Below the pieces are notes generated by a model, which saw only the letters and a program-made list of their open reading frames with translations, ran no database searches and was not told the DNA's origin. From positions 1 to 33,103 of the forward strand of contig NZ_LQIW01000022.1 of the NCBI RefSeq assembly GCF_001500025.1: a stretch of DNA of 33,103 nucleotides, read 5' to 3'. Source of the DNA: Mycobacterium sp. IS-1590 (lineage in GTDB: Bacteria; Actinomycetota; Actinomycetes; Mycobacteriales; Mycobacteriaceae). Position numbers and translations under genes: made by a program. How positions within the stretch are numbered: position 1 is the stretch's first letter; the number at the start of each line of letters is the position of its first letter. Of this stretch, positions 15,661 to 23,373 are shown in pieces.

Positions 15661-16545
15661 ATGGATGTCCTGATCGGGCAGCTGGCAACGGGATTGAGCC
15701 TCGGCTCGATCCTGTTGCTGGCCGCGCTGGGGCTGTCGCTGACGTTCGGCCAGATGGGCGTCATCAACATGGCGCACGGCGAGTTCATCATGGCCGGCTG
15801 CTACACCGCCTATGTCGTGCAGCAGATCGTGTCGAGCACCGGTGCGTCGCTGTTGATCTCGCTGGTCGTCGGATTTGCGATCGGCGGCGCGATGGGTGCT
15901 CTTCTGGAGACCACGCTCATCCGCCGGATGTACCACCGCCCGCTGGACACGCTGCTGGTCACCTTCGGTGTCGGGTTGATCCTGCAGCAGGTCGCTCGCG
16001 ACGTCTTCGGCGCTCCTGCAGTCAACGTGGTGGCGCCAGCGTGGCTTTCGGGTGGCGTCGAGCTGTTCGGGGCGGTGGTGCCCAAGACCCGCATCTTCAT
16101 CCTGGTGCTGGCCGTCGTGTGCGTCGCGGCGCTGGCCACCGCGCTCAAGGTCAGCCCGATGGGACGGCGGATCCGCGCCGTCGTGCAGAACCGCGACCTC
16201 GCCGAAACCAGCGGGATCTCATCCCGCAAGACCGACATCACAACGTTTTTCATCGGTTCGGGGCTGGCCGCGGTGGCCGGTGTCGCGTTGACGCTGATCG
16301 GTTCGACCAGCCCGACCATCGGGCAGAGCTATCTGATCGACGCGTTCCTGGTCGTCGTGGTCGGTGGACTCGGCCAGATCAAGGGCACGGTGATCGCGGC
16401 GTTTGCGTTGGGCTTCTTGAACTCGTTCATCGAATACAACACCACCGCATCGCTGGCGAAGGTGATCGTGTTCGTCATCATCGTGATCTTCCTGCAGGCC
16501 CGGCCGCAGGGCCTGTTCACGGTCCGGACAAGGAGTCTCGCGTGA
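15661..16545 (+). CDS. urtB: Urea ABC transporter permease UrtB
   Basis: A 294-aa inner-membrane permease of the LivH type, with about eight hydrophobic segments. The family motif GQMGVINMAHGEF is at residues 30-42 and GGLGQIKGTVIAAF is in the last third. It forms half of the transmembrane pathway with UrtC. The length is that of the compact actinobacterial form; many proteobacterial UrtB proteins carry a long N-terminal periplasmic extension that is absent here. No strong ribosome-binding site precedes ATG 15661, so translation probably depends on coupling to urtA, whose stop lies 7 nt upstream. The stop overlaps the urtC start. Confidence 0.92.
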   Translation: MDVLIGQLATGLSLGSILLLAALGLSLTFGQMGVINMAHGEFIMAGCYTAYVVQQIVSSTGASLLISLVVGFAIGGAMGALLETTLIRRMYHRPLDTLLVTFGVGLILQQVARDVFGAPAVNVVAPAWLSGGVELFGAVVPKTRIFILVLAVVCVAALATALKVSPMGRRIRAVVQNRDLAETSGISSRKTDITTFFIGSGLAAVAGVALTLIGSTSPTIGQSYLIDAFLVVVVGGLGQIKGTVIAAFALGFLNSFIEYNTTASLAKVIVFVIIVIFLQARPQGLFTVRTRSLA

Positions 16546-17660
16546 GAACCTTCGTTGGCCGCTGGCAGACCTGGGCCGGTTTCGCGGTGGCCGCGGTGCT
16601 GCTGTTCGCGGTGGCGCCCGCGGTGCTGTCGGATTTCCGGCTCAGCCTGCTGGGCAAGTTCTTGTGTTTCGCGATCGTCGCGGTCGGCATCGGACTGGCC
16701 TGGGGTCGCGGCGGGATGCTCGTGCTGGGTCAGGGCGTGTTCTTCGGGCTCGGCGGCTACATGATGGGCATGCATCTGAAGATCGCCGACGCGCAGTTGC
16801 GCGGCGACGACGTGCCGGACTTCATGCAGATCGCCGGTGTGCGCGAATTGCCCGGCTACTGGCAGCCGTTCGCCTCCCCCGCCTTCACCTTGGCGGCGAT
16901 CGTGCTGGTGCCGACGGCGATCGCGGCGGCGTTGGGGCTCGGCGTGTTCAAGCGCCGCGTCAAGGGCGCCTACTTCGCGATCCTGTCCCAGGCGCTGGCC
17001 GCCGCGCTGGCGATCCTGCTCGTCGGGCAGACCAGCCTGGGTGGCAGTAACGGGCTCAACAGGTTTCGCACATTCTTCGGGTTCACCCTCAACGACCCGG
17101 CCAATCGGCGCATGCTGTACTTCATCGCCGCCGGCGTGTTGCTCGCCGTCGTCGCGGTGGTCCGTCAACTGATGCAGAGCCGGTACGGCGAACTGCTGGT
17201 GGCCGTTCGAGACGGTGAGGAACGTGTCCGCTTCCTCGGCTACGACCCGGCGAACATCAAGGTGGTCGCTTACACCGTGGCGGCACTGTGCGCCAGCATC
17301 GCGGGCGCGCTGTTCGCCCCGATCGTCGGGTTCATCGCGCCGTCGCAGGTGGGCATCCTGCCCTCGATCGCGTTCCTGATCGGCGTGGCGATCGGCGGGC
17401 GCACCACGCTGCTGGGACCGGTACTCGGCGCGATCGGGGTGGCGTGGGCGCAGACGCTGTTCTCCGAGCGCTTCCCCTCCGAATGGACCTACGCACAGGG
17501 CCTGCTGTTCGTCGTCGTCGTCGGCTTCTTCCCGGCGGGGCTGGCCGGTCTGGGTGTGCTGTTCAAACGGCGAAGGATCCGCAGGCGCACGACGCCCGTC
17601 CCCGCCGAGCCTCAGCCGCAGGCCGATCCCGACTCCGAGAAGGTGGGCGCAGCCACATGA
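16542..17660 (+). CDS. urtC: Urea ABC transporter permease UrtC
   Basis: A 372-aa LivM-type permease with around ten hydrophobic segments. It carries GRGGMLVLGQGVFFGLGGYMMGMHL (the LivM-type signature) near residues 55-80, and GGRTTLLGPVLGAIGV with a C-terminal ...QTLFSERFPSEWTYAQGLLF stretch typical of UrtC. It pairs with UrtB to form the channel. GTG 16542 overlaps the urtB stop (GTGA) and has AAGGAG (16530-16535) 6 nt upstream. A highly basic segment (KRRRIRRRT) followed by an acidic/Pro tail ends the protein on the cytoplasmic side. Its stop overlaps urtD by 4 nt. Confidence 0.92.
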   Translation: MRTFVGRWQTWAGFAVAAVLLFAVAPAVLSDFRLSLLGKFLCFAIVAVGIGLAWGRGGMLVLGQGVFFGLGGYMMGMHLKIADAQLRGDDVPDFMQIAGVRELPGYWQPFASPAFTLAAIVLVPTAIAAALGLGVFKRRVKGAYFAILSQALAAALAILLVGQTSLGGSNGLNRFRTFFGFTLNDPANRRMLYFIAAGVLLAVVAVVRQLMQSRYGELLVAVRDGEERVRFLGYDPANIKVVAYTVAALCASIAGALFAPIVGFIAPSQVGILPSIAFLIGVAIGGRTTLLGPVLGAIGVAWAQTLFSERFPSEWTYAQGLLFVVVVGFFPAGLAGLGVLFKRRRIRRRTTPVPAEPQPQADPDSEKVGAAT

Positions 17661-18475
17661 CCACAGAAGCGGAGCCGATCGCCGGCGGCAACGTCGGCAT
17701 GGGCACCGAGTACCTCGAAGTACGCGGGCTCACCGTGGATTTCGACGGTTTCAAGGCGGTCAGCGATGTCGACCTGACGCTGTTCCAGGGCGACCTGCGG
17801 TTCCTGATCGGCCCGAACGGTGCGGGCAAGACGACCGTGATCGACGCCATCACCGGCTTGGTGAACGCCACCGGGTCGGTCAACAAGTCCGGCGTCGAAC
17901 TGCTCGGCAAGAAGGTGCATCAGATCGCCCGGCTCGGCGTGGGCCGCACGTTCCAGACGGCCACCGTCTTCGAACAGCTGACCGTGCTGCAGAACCTCGA
18001 CATCGCCGCGGGCGCGGGACGGTCGGCGTGGACGCTGTTGCGCCGGCGCAAGGGTGTGCTGCCCGCGATCGAACAGGCCCTGGACACCATCGGATTGAGC
18101 GATTTGGCCGAGAAGCCGGCCGGGGTGCTGGCCCACGGGCAGAAGCAGTGGCTGGAGATCGGAATGCTGCTCGTGCAGAACGCCGATGTGCTGCTGCTCG
18201 ACGAACCGGTCGCCGGCATGAGCCACGAGGAACGCGAGGAGACCGGAAAGCTGTTGCGCCGCATCGGCGCCGAGCGCACGGTGGTCGTCGTCGAACACGA
18301 TATGGACTTCATGCGTGCGTTCGCCACCTCGGTGAGCGTGCTCGCCCGCGGCCAGGTGATCGCGGAGGGTTCTGTCGCCGAGGTGCAGGCGAACCCCAGG
18401 GTTCAAGAGGTCTACCTCGGCACCGCCGCGGCGGGTACCGCCGATGTCCCCGCTGAACTCATCGAGGAGTCCTAG
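17657..18475 (+). CDS. urtD: Urea ABC transporter ATP-binding protein UrtD
   Basis: A 272-aa ABC ATPase of the LivG type. Walker A GPNGAGKTT lies near residues 54-62. The Q-loop region reads GRTFQTATVFEQLTVLQNL. The signature motif is LAHGQKQWLEIG rather than LSGGQ, a UrtD feature, followed by Walker B VLLLDEP, the D-loop and the H-loop VVEHDMDFM. It powers uptake together with UrtE. ATG 17657 overlaps the urtC stop in ATGA. It has a slightly extended N-terminus of about 20 residues before the first strand. The stop codon TAG is immediately followed by the ATG of urtE, so the two ATPases are tightly coupled. Confidence 0.93.
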   Translation: MTTEAEPIAGGNVGMGTEYLEVRGLTVDFDGFKAVSDVDLTLFQGDLRFLIGPNGAGKTTVIDAITGLVNATGSVNKSGVELLGKKVHQIARLGVGRTFQTATVFEQLTVLQNLDIAAGAGRSAWTLLRRRKGVLPAIEQALDTIGLSDLAEKPAGVLAHGQKQWLEIGMLLVQNADVLLLDEPVAGMSHEEREETGKLLRRIGAERTVVVVEHDMDFMRAFATSVSVLARGQVIAEGSVAEVQANPRVQEVYLGTAAAGTADVPAELIEES

Positions 18476-19168
18476 ATGCTGTCACTGGTCGACGTGCGTT
18501 GCGGCTACGGCCGTTCCGAGGTCATCCACGGAGTCAGCGTAGACGTGCCATCCGACGGGGTGGCCGCGGTGATGGGACACAACGGAGCCGGTAAGACCAC
18601 GCTGCTGCGCGCCGCGGTCGGGTTGCTGCGGTGCAGTGCGGGCAAGGTGCTCTTCGACGACGAGGACATCAGCAAGCTGCGCCCGAGCGCGCGCGTCGCG
18701 CGTGGACTGGCGTACGTACCGCAGGGCCAGCAGTCGTTCGGCCAGCTGACCACGATGGAGAACCTGCAGGTCGTCGCGGACGGACGCAAGAACGGTAAGC
18801 GGCTCATCGATGAGCAACTCGACCTGTTCCCCGCCCTCAAGGAGCTGCTGACTCGCCGCGCCGGTCTGCTCTCGGGTGGTCAGCGCCAGCAGTTGGCGAT
18901 CGCCCGCGCGCTGATCACCACGCCGAAGTGCCTGATCCTCGACGAGCCGACCGAAGGCATCCAGCCGTCGGTGGTCGCCGAGATCGAAGGGGCGATCACC
19001 TCGCTGACCCAGCGCGGCGGCCTGGGTGTGCTGCTGGTCGAACAGCACATCGGCTTCGCGCTGGAGTCCTCGCAGCACTATTACGTTCTCGAGTCCGGCC
19101 GCGTGACCTCCAGCGGTGCGGGCGGGTCGGCCTCCGAAGCCGACGTCCGCGCGGCCATGGCCATCTAG
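18476..19168 (+). CDS. urtE: Urea ABC transporter ATP-binding protein UrtE
   Basis: A 230-aa ABC ATPase of the LivF type. Walker A GHNGAGKTT lies near residues 35-43. YVPQGQQSFGQLTTMENLQV forms the Q-loop region, LLSGGQRQQLAIARAL is the signature, LILDEPTEGIQPS is Walker B/D-loop, and LLVEQHIGFAL carries the H-loop. The PQGQQ(S/I)F variant and EGIQPSVVAEI are typical of UrtE. It forms the second ATPase of the UrtABCDE importer. The ATG directly abuts the urtD stop. The operon ends here, 18 bp before a 62-bp palindromic repeat (19186-19247) that may mark its 3' end. Confidence 0.93.
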   Translation: MLSLVDVRCGYGRSEVIHGVSVDVPSDGVAAVMGHNGAGKTTLLRAAVGLLRCSAGKVLFDDEDISKLRPSARVARGLAYVPQGQQSFGQLTTMENLQVVADGRKNGKRLIDEQLDLFPALKELLTRRAGLLSGGQRQQLAIARALITTPKCLILDEPTEGIQPSVVAEIEGAITSLTQRGGLGVLLVEQHIGFALESSQHYYVLESGRVTSSGAGGSASEADVRAAMAI

Positions 19169-19185
19169 CACTCCCCCCTTTGTTG

Positions 19186-19247
19186 CGCGAGCGTGCGCGT
19201 CTGCAGACGACACGCCGCAGATTTCCGACAGTTTGTGCACGCTCGCG
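19186..19247 (+). repeat. 62-bp dispersed intergenic repeat, copy B
   Basis: The element is bounded by exact 11-bp inverted ends, CGCGAGCGTGC (19186-19196) and GCACGCTCGCG (19237-19247), with an internal CTGCAGACGACACGCCGC core. Reverse-complemented copy C (20357-20418) has the same length, the same ends and a nearly identical core. It lies 18 bp after urtE and 25 bp before the next gene. It could fold into a long stem and act as a terminator or mRNA stabiliser; alternatively it is a miniature mobile or REP-like element. Confidence 0.85.
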
Positions 19248-19272
19248 GCCATCGAAATGGCACAGTGCACCC

Positions 19273-19803
19273 GTGAACACAGCTTCGGAGCCGCAGGTGC
19301 TGGCCGATACCGGCGGTCTTGTCGTCACCGACGACGGTCGCCGGGTGCTGGTCGTCGACCGAGGGACAGGAGCGCTGACGGTGCTGGCGTTCGTGCTCGG
19401 TGTCCTGACGCTCGTCGTCGGCGGATTCGGGCTGGTCGCACTGATCGGCGGTGTCCCGTCGCGGACGCTGGGCGCGGTGTTCCTCGCCGGGGGCGTGGCC
19501 CTGGCGGTGGCCGCGTTCGTGGTGGTCCGCAGGATCCGTCGGTACCGCACCCGACCGTTGCACGACTGCCGACCCGCCGCGGTGCTGGACCGCAAGCTCG
19601 GTCTGTTCAGCTACCGCGGTGGGGCCCTGGTGCAGCTGGATCAGGTGCGTTTTGCGCGTAAGTTCCAAATCGGTTCCAGCTCACCGAAACTCGTCGCACT
19701 CACCCCCGGCGGCATCAAGACCCTCAAGCGTGGCAACCCGTTCGACGGTGGAGTCGGGCGCATCGACGAACTCCTCAACTCGGTCGCCCGCGGCTCTGCG
19801 TGA
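19273..19803 (+). CDS. Two-TM membrane protein of unknown function, paralogue 1
   Basis: A 176-aa protein that I do not recognise. After a short N-terminal beta-like segment (GGLVVTDDGRRVLVVDRG) come two transmembrane helices, about residues 36-59 and 66-87. A basic RRIRRYR turn then leads to a C-terminal cytoplasmic domain of short strands (AAVLDRKLGLFSYRGGALVQLDQVRF) that could be PH-like. The next gene encodes the same layout and overlaps by 4 nt. GTG 19273 is chosen as the first start after the repeat and lacks a clear ribosome-binding site. The gene pair lies between inverted 62-bp repeats. Confidence 0.65.
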   Translation: MNTASEPQVLADTGGLVVTDDGRRVLVVDRGTGALTVLAFVLGVLTLVVGGFGLVALIGGVPSRTLGAVFLAGGVALAVAAFVVVRRIRRYRTRPLHDCRPAAVLDRKLGLFSYRGGALVQLDQVRFARKFQIGSSSPKLVALTPGGIKTLKRGNPFDGGVGRIDELLNSVARGSA

Positions 19804-20342
19804 GCCCACCGCTCGAACCGATTCCGCTGGCGGATCAGGGCGCTGTGGTGGTGGCCGAACGGGGTCCCGAGGTGCTGCTCATCGACCGCGGGCGGGCGCC
19901 GACGGAGATGACGGTGCTGTTGTTGACGATGTCGGCGTTGATCTTCGGCGGCTTCGGCATCGTGTCTGCGTTTTACGCGTTCGCGTATTCGATGGTGTGG
20001 CCCTCGGCGGTGATCGGCGCGGGACTGCTCGTCATCGGCATCGTGGCCTTCAGGGCGATGATCCGCGGGGGCGCAGCACTTCGACACATGCGGATGACGC
20101 CGCTGAGCGCATATGTCCCGTTGGCGGTCTTCGACCGCCGGCACCAGACCTACCGCGACGGCACCGGTGAGATCGTGGCACCGCTGAACCAGGTGCACTT
20201 CGAGCGGCGGTCGCGGTTGCTGACGTCGAGCCTGGTGGCGGTTACCCCGTCGTCGACGCGAATCCTGGTGCGCGCCAATGTGTTCAGCGGTGGCATCGGG
20301 ATGCTTGACCGGGTGCTCGCCGCCGCAGTGCACCCCGCTTGA
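19800..20342 (+). CDS. Two-TM membrane protein of unknown function, paralogue 2
   Basis: A 180-aa protein with the same plan as its upstream neighbour. An N-terminal GAVVVAERGPEVLLIDRG parallels GLVVTDDGRRVLVVDRG. Two transmembrane helices follow (about residues 38-62 and 66-88). The soluble tail includes AVFDRRHQTYRDGTGEIVAPLNQVHFERR, parallel to AVLDRKLGLFSYRGGALVQLDQVRF. The last 20 residues also correspond (FSGGIGMLDRVL versus FDGGVGRIDELL). A tandem duplication followed by divergence is the simplest reading. The overlap GTGA (19800-19803) implies coupling and perhaps a heterodimer. Function is unknown. It converges on hisS, with repeat copy C in the gap. Confidence 0.65.
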   Translation: MSPPLEPIPLADQGAVVVAERGPEVLLIDRGRAPTEMTVLLLTMSALIFGGFGIVSAFYAFAYSMVWPSAVIGAGLLVIGIVAFRAMIRGGAALRHMRMTPLSAYVPLAVFDRRHQTYRDGTGEIVAPLNQVHFERRSRLLTSSLVAVTPSSTRILVRANVFSGGIGMLDRVLAAAVHPA

Positions 20343-20356
20343 GCACGCTCACCGGC

Positions 20357-20418
20357 CGCGAGCGTGCGTGAACGCTGCAAATTGCGCGGCGTGTCGTGTG
20401 CAGGCACGCACGCTCGCG
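20357..20418 (-). repeat. 62-bp dispersed intergenic repeat, copy C
   Basis: The element is bounded by perfect 14-bp inverted ends, CGCGAGCGTGCGTG (20357-20370) and CACGCACGCTCGCG (20405-20418). Its core reads CACGACACGCCGC on the minus strand, matching copy B in the opposite orientation at the same total length. It fills the gap between a plus-strand membrane gene and the minus-strand hisS stop, so it may serve as a two-way terminator. Confidence 0.85.
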
Positions 20419-20434
20419 CGACCGAGGCCAGGGG

Positions 20435-21700
20435 CTAGGCGCGGTTGAGGCGCGCCAGCACTTCGGTCAACACCTCATCGACCGGGACATCGGTCTGCTG
20501 CCCGGTCGCCAGGTTCTTCACGCCGATCGTGCCCGCCTCGATGTCGCGGTCGCCGGCCACCAGCGCAAGTGCCGCACCCGAACGGTCCGCGGCGCGCATC
20601 GAACCCTTGACACCGCGGTCGCCGTAGGCAAGGTCGACACGCACACCCGCCGCCCGCAGTCGTGCGCCCAGAACCGACAGCGTCACCTTGGCCTGTTCGC
20701 CCAGCGGAACCCCGAAAACATCGACCCGCGCGGTTCCGCCGACGGTCTTGCCCTCGGCCTTCAACGCCAACAACGTGCGGTCGACACCCAAGCCGAACCC
20801 GATGCCGGACAGGTCTTTTCCGCCGAGCTGCGCCATCAGGCCGTCGTAGCGTCCGCCGCCGCCGATACCCGATTGGGCGCCGAGGCCGTCGTGGACGAAC
20901 TCGAACGTCGTCTTCGTGTAGTAGTCCAACCCGCGCACCATGCGTGGGTTGATCACATAGGGCACTTCCAACGCGTCCAGATGCGCCAGCACGGTGTCGA
21001 AGTGCTGTTTGGCGACATCCGACAGGTGGTCGAGCATCACCGGCGCGTCGGCGGTCATTTCACGCATCCTGGGCCGCTTGTCGTCGAGCACCCGCAGCGG
21101 GTTGATCTCGGCGCGCTGCCGCGTCTCGTCGTCGAGATCCAGCTTGAACAGGAAGTCCTGCAACAGTTCCCGGTACTGCGGGCGGCAGGTCTCGTCGCCC
21201 AGTGAGGTGATCTCCAACCGGAACCCGTCGAGCCCCAGCGATCGGAAGCCCGCATCGGCCACCGCGATCACCTCGGCGTCCAGGGCGGGATCGTCGACGC
21301 CGATGGCCTCCACCCCGACCTGTTGCAGCTGACGGTAGCGGCCGGCCTGCGGGCGCTCGTAGCGGAAGAAGGGCCCGGAGTAGCACAGCTTCACCGGCAG
21401 CGGCCCGCGGTCCAGGCCGTGCTCGATGACGGCGCGCATCACCCCCGCGGTGCCCTCGGGCCGCAGCGTGACCGAGCGGTCACCGCGGTCGGCGAACGTG
21501 TACATCTCCTTGGACACCACATCGGTCGACTCGCCAACCCCCCGCGCGAACAGCGCGGTGTCCTCGAAGATGGGCAGTTCGACGTCGCCGTAACCGGCCC
21601 GCCGGGCGGTGTCGAGAAGACCGTCGCGCACACCGACGAACTGCGCCGAGTCGGGCGGCAGGTAGTCAGGGACGCCCTTGGGCGCCTGAAATTCACTCAC
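20435..21700 (-). CDS. hisS: Histidyl-tRNA synthetase HisS
   Basis: A 421-aa class II aminoacyl-tRNA synthetase that charges tRNA-His with histidine in the cytoplasm. It has the N-terminal PKGVPDYLP stretch, motif 1 region [20 protein letters not shown] and motif 2 [19 protein letters not shown]. The histidine-specific stretches [14 protein letters not shown] (HisA) and [12 protein letters not shown] (HisB) follow, then motif 3 [15 protein letters not shown]. The C-terminal HGTP anticodon-binding domain ends the protein. Length is normal. GTG 21700 lies 9 nt after the stop of the upstream hydrolase gene, with a GGAG-like site on the minus strand, so the two form one operon as in Rv2581c-Rv2580c. 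No T-box leader is evident. Confidence 0.95.
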   Translation of the reverse strand: MSEFQAPKGVPDYLPPDSAQFVGVRDGLLDTARRAGYGDVELPIFEDTALFARGVGESTDVVSKEMYTFADRGDRSVTLRPEGTAGVMRAVIEHGLDRGPLPVKLCYSGPFFRYERPQAGRYRQLQQVGVEAIGVDDPALDAEVIAVADAGFRSLGLDGFRLEITSLGDETCRPQYRELLQDFLFKLDLDDETRQRAEINPLRVLDDKRPRMREMTADAPVMLDHLSDVAKQHFDTVLAHLDALEVPYVINPRMVRGLDYYTKTTFEFVHDGLGAQSGIGGGGRYDGLMAQLGGKDLSGIGFGLGVDRTLLALKAEGKTVGGTARVDVFGVPLGEQAKVTLSVLGARLRAAGVRVDLAYGDRGVKGSMRAADRSGAALALVAGDRDIEAGTIGVKNLATGQQTDVPVDEVLTEVLARLNRA

Positions 21701-21709
21701 TGGAGCTCA

Positions 21710-22396
21710 CTAGGTCAAGCCTTCGAGAAACGGGTTGGTGCGTCGTTCGGCGCCGATCGTGGACTTCGGGCCGTGCCCCGGTAGTACCACGGTGTCGTCG
21801 TCGAGCACCAACAGTTTGTTGACGATCGAGCCGAGCAGGTCCCGGCCACTGCCGCCGGGCAGGTCCGTCCGACCCACCGACTGCCGGAACAGGGTATCGC
21901 CTGTGAACGCGAGCGAATCCGGACCCGACCCGAAGCCCTCCTCGACGCGGAACACCACCGACCCGCGGGTGTGTCCGGGCGTGTGGTCGACGGTGACCGT
22001 GACACCGCCCACCTCGACCTTGTCGCCGTCCTTGTCCAGTTCGATGACCTGCTTGGGCTCGCGGAACAACACGCCGAACGCAGAGGTCGCCACTGCCCCG
22101 ATGAAGCCCCGCCCGAAATCCTTGATCGGGTCGGTCAACATGAAGCGGTCCTCGGGATGGATGTAGGCCGGGCAGCCGTACATGTCCGCGACCTTCTGGG
22201 CCGACCAGATGTGGTCGATGTGGCCGTGCGTCAGCAGCACCGCCGCAGGTGTCAGGCGGTTCTCGTCGAGGATCCGGCGCAACGGCCCCAGCGCCCGCTG
22301 GCCGGGGTCGACGACGATGGCGTCGGCCCCGGCCCGCGGGGCCAGCACGTAGCAGTTGCACGCCAGCATGCCGGCGGCGAACCCGGTGATGAACAC
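21710..22396 (-). CDS. Rv2581c-like MBL-fold hydrolase (glyoxalase II family)
   Basis: A 228-aa metallo-beta-lactamase-fold hydrolase. The metal motif THGHIDHIWS places H57, H59, D61 and H62. HTPGHTRGSVVF and FTGDTLFRQSVGRTD supply the further His and bridging Asp, and LPGHGPKSTIGAERRTNPFLEGL is the glyoxalase-II-type C-terminus. A hydroxyacyl-thioester hydrolase role is suggested by family only. The start is GTG 22396, giving MFITGFAAGMLACNCYVL, which parallels the M. tuberculosis Rv2581c N-terminus as I remember it. A longer open frame upstream is antisense shadow of the divergent cyclophilin gene. It is first in the operon with hisS, with 9 nt between them. Confidence 0.9.
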   Translation of the reverse strand: MFITGFAAGMLACNCYVLAPRAGADAIVVDPGQRALGPLRRILDENRLTPAAVLLTHGHIDHIWSAQKVADMYGCPAYIHPEDRFMLTDPIKDFGRGFIGAVATSAFGVLFREPKQVIELDKDGDKVEVGGVTVTVDHTPGHTRGSVVFRVEEGFGSGPDSLAFTGDTLFRQSVGRTDLPGGSGRDLLGSIVNKLLVLDDDTVVLPGHGPKSTIGAERRTNPFLEGLT

Positions 22397-22499
22397 GACA
22401 TCCAGTTTCCCACCAGATGACGGCGTGGGTCGCGGCGCGACACTCAGCAACGCCTGGCACACTCGTTTCCGATCGACCGACAAGAGGAGGACAGCAGCG

Positions 22500-23369
22500 G
22501 TGCCGACCAACGAACAGCGCCGGGCCACAGCGAAGCGCAAGCTCGAGCGGCAGTTGGAGCGCCGCGCGGAAAAGGCACGCAAGCGGCGTTTGTACACGAT
22601 CATCGGCTCGGTCGCCGGCGCGATCGTCGTGATCGCCGCGGTCGTCGCGCTCGTCGTCACCAACCGCGACTCGGACAGCCAGACCGCGGCCGCCACCGAA
22701 ACCTCCCCCACTTCGGCCGCCCCGACGGCGCCGGGGTCGCTGCCCGCGTTCGCGGCTCCGGCCGGGCTCGGCGAGAACTGCCAGTACCCGGCCTCCGCAG
22801 AGCAGGCCAGCAAGCAGGTGAATCCGCCCCGCGCCGGCAAGGTGCCGACCGAACCCGCCGAGATCAGCGCCAGCATGTCCACCGACCAGGGCAACCTCGG
22901 TCTGCTGCTCGACAACGGCAAGGCGCCGTGCACCGTGAACAGCTTCGCCAGCCTCGCCCAGCAAGGCTACTTCGACAACACCCCCTGCCACCGGTTGACC
23001 ACCGCCGACCAGCTCAAGGTGCTGCAGTGCGGCGACCCGACCGGCAAGGGCACCGGCGGCCCGGGCTACTCCTTCGCCAACGAGTACCCGACCAACCAAT
23101 TCCAGCCCGACAACCCCAAGCTGCAAGAGCCGGTCACCTATCCGCGCGGCACCCTGGCCATGGCCAACGCCGGCCCGAACACCAACGGCAGCCAGTTCTT
23201 CCTCGTCTACCAGGACTCCAAGCTGCCGCCGAACTACACGGTCTTCGGCCGCGTCGACGACACCGGCCTGGCCACGTTGGACAAGATCGCACAGGGCGGG
23301 GTCGAGGGCGGCGGTCAGGACGGCGCGCCGGCCACCCCGGTCACCGTGAAGTCGATCCTGTTGGACTGA
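22500..23369 (+). CDS. ppiB: Membrane-anchored cyclophilin-type peptidyl-prolyl isomerase (Rv2582/PpiB-like)
   Basis: A 289-aa protein. Residues 1-30 form a basic cytoplasmic helix (RRATAKRKLERQLERRAEKARKRR in part), residues 31-54 are a transmembrane anchor, then a Thr/Ala/Pro linker leads to an extracytoplasmic cyclophilin domain from about 121. Active-site elements are R165 (CHRLTT), Q176 (LQCGDP), MANAGPNTNGSQFF, and YTVFGRV, where Tyr replaces the cyclosporin-contact Trp of human CypA. Four cysteines (94, 144, 163, 177) recur in the second cyclophilin nearby and may form disulfides. It would speed proline isomerisation in secreted proteins. GTG 22500 has AAGAGGAGG (about 22482-22490) upstream. 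A SecD-like gene follows after 4 nt. Confidence 0.92.
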   Translation: MPTNEQRRATAKRKLERQLERRAEKARKRRLYTIIGSVAGAIVVIAAVVALVVTNRDSDSQTAAATETSPTSAAPTAPGSLPAFAAPAGLGENCQYPASAEQASKQVNPPRAGKVPTEPAEISASMSTDQGNLGLLLDNGKAPCTVNSFASLAQQGYFDNTPCHRLTTADQLKVLQCGDPTGKGTGGPGYSFANEYPTNQFQPDNPKLQEPVTYPRGTLAMANAGPNTNGSQFFLVYQDSKLPPNYTVFGRVDDTGLATLDKIAQGGVEGGGQDGAPATPVTVKSILLD

Positions 23370-23373
23370 CGCC

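Noticed and set aside
22397..22933. N-terminal extension of the Rv2581c-like gene into the divergent cyclophilin gene
   Set aside because: The real N-terminus matches the family at GTG 22396; upstream residues are antisense to ppiB.
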